From Diphasiastrum complanatum (Eukaryota; Streptophyta; Lycopodiopsida; Lycopodiales; Lycopodiaceae), in NCBI GenBank assembly GCA_029204225.1, contig CM055112.1:46329063-46393062 (forward strand): a stretch of 64,000 bases of DNA, written 5' to 3'. Positions 38,601 through 44,600 of this stretch are shown here, piece after piece. Each line of letters opens with the position of its first letter. Position 1 is the stretch's first letter. The notes below the pieces were generated by a model. The model had not been told where the DNA came from. It made no database searches and saw only the letters and a list, made by a program, of their open reading frames with translations. Made by a program: the position numbers and the translations under genes.

Positions 38601-41600
38601 AAGTGATCTTCTATGGTAGGCAATCCTGTTACCATCTCCAATTTTCTCATCAAACTGAGGCTTCCCAAGTTCAAGTGACCAAGCCTCTTGTGCCACAACT
38701 CAGTTTGCGAAGGAATGGACGATACAAGTCCATGTTGCCCCTTGATTGTAGCATTCAACCTGTACAATTTTGTATTGGGCTCTCTTATTCCATCCGCAAT
38801 AACTTTGAACTTTTGGTTCACATCCTTCACAAAGCAACGATCATGGGCGAATTCTACTTTCAACTTTTGATCAGTAATGACTCCAACAGAAAGTAGATTT
38901 TTCTTCAAACCTGGTACGTAAAGTACCTCCCTGATCATCCTGCTTTTGCCATCAGGTAGTTGGATTGAAACGGTGCCTATTCCCTTGATCATGCACACCT
39001 CACCATTTGCTTGTGAAACAGATGTTCCATCATCCAACACCTTCAAACTACTGAACCAATTCTTGTTACTTGTCATGTGTCTTGTGGCTCCTGAGTCAAT
39101 ATACCATGCTTGATCATCTTGATTAGATGACAATGCAGATATGAAGATGCTAGAGTCTTCAATCTCACCCTCATCGACAAGGTTACCTGCTTGTTTTGGT
39201 TTCCCCTTGCCTTGCTCTGCCAGAAATTTGCGATGGAAGACATTCACTCTTCCGATGGCCCTTTTTACCACAATGGAAGCACTTGCCTTTCTTCTTATAC
39301 TGGAAGATCCCTCATCCTCCTGAGACTTGGCAAATTGTTGCTTAGACTTCTTCTTGCCCTTGCCCTTGCCTTGTTTTTGGCGTGTCGCAAGTGCCTGATC
39401 GTCAGTATTTTAACGTCTAGCTTTCACCATTTCTCGTCGTTGCTCTTCTTGCATCAAGATTCCTGTGAGCTCGTCAAAGGTTGGCAATCTTTCTCTTGAT
39501 GCTATTCCGCTCATGAACATCTGATAGGATTCTGCAATGCTGCACAATGCATTGTGCACCAGCTCCACATCACGTATGCACTCGCCAATAGAATGCAGTT
39601 CATCTCTCATTGTCTTGATTCTGGTCATGTACGTCTGAATGTGCTCTCCTTGCTCCATGTGGGCACTATTCAACTTTGACTTCAAAAACATGATTCTTGA
39701 CGGATTTGACGTCTCGAACTGCTCCTTTAGCACATCCCATACCTGTCTGGGTGTAATAGCATCACAAATGTGGGTAATGATGTGATCCTTCACTGACAAG
39801 TTAACGAAGGTCAAAGCTTTCCTCATCTTTTTGTCGAACACTTTGATGTCTGCTTCATTTGGCGGCCTTCTCTCATCACCTGTGACGACTTCCCACACGT
39901 CTTTCTCCATCAGTATGTTTTTCATTTTGAATTTCCACACTGCATAGTTGGAAATCCTGTCCAATTTGCTACTTTCACTCAAAATGGACTCTCCCATATT
40001 TGCCATCGCAAAACTGCTTGAAACTTCTGCCTTAGGCTAAGAACAGTATGCGGAGGCCAACAGTAATGTCAGAAGTTGAAAATAATGACCTGCACTTTTT
40101 CCCTTACCAGGCCACTCGCCACTTTTCCACCAATTTGAAAGCCAAATTGGTGTCGCCTTTCGAAATGCACTCAGTCGTCAACTCCTAACAACGTGCCCAG
40201 TGGAATGGTGAAATCACTTCTGGCGTACTTTGAACACTTTCTCCGCTGCAATCACTCTGTTTTGCTGTATCGTACTTGCAGGTACAGTCTGGGTGCCCTT
40301 CGTTTGGAGGTTATAGCCTTTCGTTTGGGTCAAAATGGGCAGAGGACCCAAAATAGGGACTTTTCTAGTTTTTGAACTGTTTCTTCACAATGAAGAAACT
40401 TCACTCTTCACTTGTGAAGGGACCCAACTCAACTTTCAGTATGAAAATTTTTAATGAAGTTGAAGGCCAGAATGCACTTCACTTCTTCAGGGCCCTGTTC
40501 AAAGCTCATCCAATGGCTGAACCAAATCTTGTGGTCCAAATTTTTCTCTCATCACAAGTTCTGGACCGTCGATTCATTTGACACCTCATCCAAAGGTCCA
40601 AACTACATCTGGGCATTGAACCATGCTCCTATAGTCGCTATGGTCTTCGAGACACTACACTGACTACTGCGTTGGGCGTGCGAACAGCCCGCGACCTCCC
40701 TGCCTGCGGCCGCGCCTCTCCTCTCTGAAAAATGTCAGATCAAACTCGCCTGTGGATCGTTTTGAGCACGATCTGAGGCCTGGAGCAAGGTCGCCCTACT
40801 GAATTCAAGACTGTAGAGTGTTCAGTCAGGAAATTCTGTGGAGAAACGGTGATTTTAGCTCAACTTGACAAAGTGGCTTTTTTCACCTTTTTACCGCAAA
40901 TTTGCTAGGTTAACTGTAAGGAGACAAATCTCTGACATAAACCTCAGAATCTCTCCATGGCTGGTTGACAATGTGATTAGCTTCCTTCCTGTCCTTACGG
41001 CATCCAAAACGGTGCACAAACAGCGAAGAAATCACCAGTTATGTATAAAAACCGTAACCCCAAGCCCGGTTTCAATTTTCAGCTGGCTTCAAAATTGTCA
41101 AATTTTCACCAAATTTTTCCCTGTCTGATGCTATGCACAGGCTAATAATCCCTCTGCTGAGCTTAGCAAGCCTCTATAAATAAGAAACCGTGCACCAGTG
41201 CTTCTCTTTCCGTCTTCAACCCGCCGTAAACCCCGAACTCTCAGAAGACAGTTCTCCCGAAACTCTCTTCAATGACGATGCTGTACTCTGTGTACACTCC
41301 CTGTACGGCTCTGATACCAACTTAGAATTTGCTTTGCACAGGAACATAGATCATGCCACACAGTAACACAGACAGAAAACACTCTCCACAGCAAGCTCAC
41401 ATAGCAACTGTATTTCTCAAAATGAAATTACACTGTACATATAGTTGTTCACTCAGGCAACCCATGCATGACCTAGGTTGCCGTTGGCGGGACGCGTGTC
41501 CCGTCGACTTGCCTCGTGGCGAGGCCAACTGATCCTTATCCACTGATAGGACCCACAGTACAGTAACACAGTGATTCTAACTTTAATTCTAACTCCAAGT

Positions 41601-44600
41601 ACTCAATCACCTGCTGGTTTTTGAGCCCACGTTGACGTACATCAACAATGGCTTGTGGTTCAGAAGGTACAGAGGTTGACACATCCTCTAATTGAACTAG
41701 CTCTTCTTATTGAATCAAACCATCCTTCACACCAAGTCGTTCCTTTAAGCGGCTTATGTGGAAGACTGGATGGTCTTTGATATTTTTGTAACCCTACTTT
41801 TAGGGTTTCGACTATCCATTTCATAAAATTTCGAAATTAATGAAATTTAACTTATAGTTTGCCAAGACGAATCGATCAGACCTGTTACGGTTTTCAGTTG
41901 CTTTGATACCAAGTTGTTACAATCACACTAACTAGAAACTGACATGTTCCGCCTAATGTAGTATGTACTGTGTGATGGATGTTTGATGATGGGTCATGGA
42001 TGAATTATAAATTACAATATCAAATAAAATTTGGAACATGGAATCTACTATCTAGTTTATGAAGTTTGAATTCTGTCTATTCAACACTGTCACATGCACT
42101 TGTGACTTTGAACAAAAATATGGTTTCAGGCTTCAGCTTTTTACAAGCAACAATGAAGTGTATGTATTCAATAGCAATCTAATATCTATAAGATTGTAGA
42201 AACATTGTAGACATTATGTTTTAGCATTATATTTATAAAATTTTGCAAAAATATTTCTTGTCGATTCTTTCCAAATATCCCTAGTTTTGAACCACGATTC
42301 ATGTTGATTCATCCAATTCTGAAAAGGTCGATGTTGAACAAGGTGGAAACACTAATAAAAAATCCTCAAACAACTAACATTTGGCTTTTCATCAAATAAC
42401 AATTCAAATGGTGTTTTTCCATCAATGGCAAACATTAGACACTACATTACACAAGTAGTTTGCACAATATATTGCCTCTCCCCAAAAGGACTTAGGAAGG
42501 AGGCATCCAACATTAATGCCTTTGCACATTCGCGTAGAATATCATTCTTCCTCTCAACAATTTCATTTTGCCGAGGTGTGTTAGGATATAAGATTGCTTC
42601 TAAAACAGTAGGTAAGCCACTTGCTTGGTTGCCAAATTGGCACGTGCTCCTAGAAATTAGGGCCTTAGTTTTGTCCATTTGTGAAGCCCCAAATAAGTAC
42701 AAGGGAAATGTTAACCTTAGCTTTCAATGAGACTCATACATCTCAAATTACAAGCAACATGGGATGGGGCACTTGGCCATCCATCATAAGGTGCCATGTG
42801 GCATACAAGCAGCTAGCTAGATTTTATGCATTTTCTTGCTAGTGGTCAGCGAGGAATGGATGAAGCACATGCTTAGCAAAAGCTCTATAGGGAGGGACGT
42901 TCATGATGTGGTCCTTGGCAAAGATGGGGGTTACTTTTGGGACAAGGCTGAGGTAATTATGGGGCTTACAAAATTAGTATCGAAATGTGTATTTTGCCAA
43001 TAGAGATGGAGGCACCATGGGATTGATCTATGAGTATCCTGATTGTACATTTGAGAAAACTCGAAGTGGAAGCATAAGGCAATGGAAGAAGTATGTCATA
43101 GTAGGTGGTTGATGTTGTACTTAGATTTGCATGCAGTTGGCATGATTTTGTGTCTTTATTTTTTGGCAAGGGTCAAGAAGAGAAATATTGAACATTCCCA
43201 AGGACTTATGGACTGCACTGGCATGTATAGCAAGGGAGATATGGACCTTGAATAAGTTGCTTGCACATTCGAGTTTGTATCGAAATAGAGTAGGGCCAAT
43301 GTTTTCCAATGCGGTGGTGGCTTGCAGGCCTGAAATGATTGCAGCACCTGTAACTTGGTGAGAGACATTCGGTTCTACTACACCGGTACTGCAAAAGATG
43401 ATCTTGAGAGTAGTAAGTCAAGGAAGCAACACATCCCCTTGTGAAAAAAGGTGGAGCACTTATTCCAAGATTCACACGAAGAAAAGGATTAAAGTGAAGC
43501 CGACAACAACAGAGAAGCTGGTCTACATTTATTGCAATCTCTGTTTATTGAGCAAAATAAAGGAAAACAGTATATAGCTCAATGAAGTGCAATTGGAAGA
43601 AGCTTTGAGGGAATTCAATGAAGACGGACTAGTGAACGTTGAAGAGACAGAAATGCTCAACGGCAATATCCCAAATGCTCTTTTAGATACTCAAGATGGA
43701 ACAAATGCTCGTTTATTAGCTGCTCATCATGAGGTTGGAGAAACTTGCAAAACAATCCATGAAGTCATTGATGCCAATGATGAAGATCCACGAAGCTTTG
43801 AGGAAATTGATTTTGTACTTGAATTTGGAGAATATACATCTCTTGATACCCTCTTATAAGCTTTTATGGCTTGTCCCATTGATAAGTCAATAAAATTTTC
43901 TTGTCAATGATGAGGTTCAAACTTTCAAATTATTGCTACACAATCTTTGATTTGAATTGTCTACCATCTGAAATCTGAATGTGTAATTTTGATGGTTATG
44001 TTTCAGGTTCCTATTTCATTTATGTTCAATTGCCCAATTTATAAGTAGCATGGATAACATTTTAGGTTGTTTTGCCTTTCTTATAATATATTTATTTTGA
44101 AAAACCATATGTTTTGTGACTTACGGGTATGACAAAATTGTTAAAATACTTGTATGGATGATGTACGGGGAGGCACCATTGTTATGCATAATCTTTTATT
44201 GGACAATTTCATGTGCTAGGTAAAACCTTATCTGACCCAAAGGAACTGTCACAATCTTAACATATTCTTTGTTTTTTTAAACACAAATTAGCGATCTTCT
44301 TGATGCTTGAGATTTGGGAATTTGATCATGGTGATGGCACCGACACAAACCAGGTAATATTGGATTTTAGCAAGTGTGGTTACTCCATCGCCATTATACA
44401 AGTATGGCTGAAAACGATCAAGACTTCCTTTTGGTTGGTTTTAATGCTTTGGATAGTTACTCCCATGTGGAAGAAGTTGCCATTGACAGCCTCCTTAGTT
44501 ACAGTTCTTACAGAACAGAATTAGCTATAAGTGCTCTGTGATCTGGTATCTTAAGTAGAGCATAAGTTTCTAAGTATATCTGTTATTGCTGCATTTGCTA

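Larger units (their letters stand above)
35536..41594 (-). mobile_element. Nearly full-length Ty1/copia element, 6.06 kb, TSD CCAAG
   Basis: Two 275-bp LTRs (35536-35810 and 41320-41594) differ at only five positions (98.2% identity by eye), and all five are transitions. The 5-bp target duplication CCAAG lies at 35531-35535 and 41595-41599. On the minus strand the PBS TGGTATCAGAGC (41319-41308) follows the 5' LTR and a purine run TTAAGGGAGAG (about 35821-35811) precedes the 3' LTR. Gag and pol are co-linear and complete in outline but carry a few stops and a frameshift. This is the youngest element in the window and is nested in a chromovirus, inside the last helicase intron and antisense to the gene. 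Confidence 0.93.
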
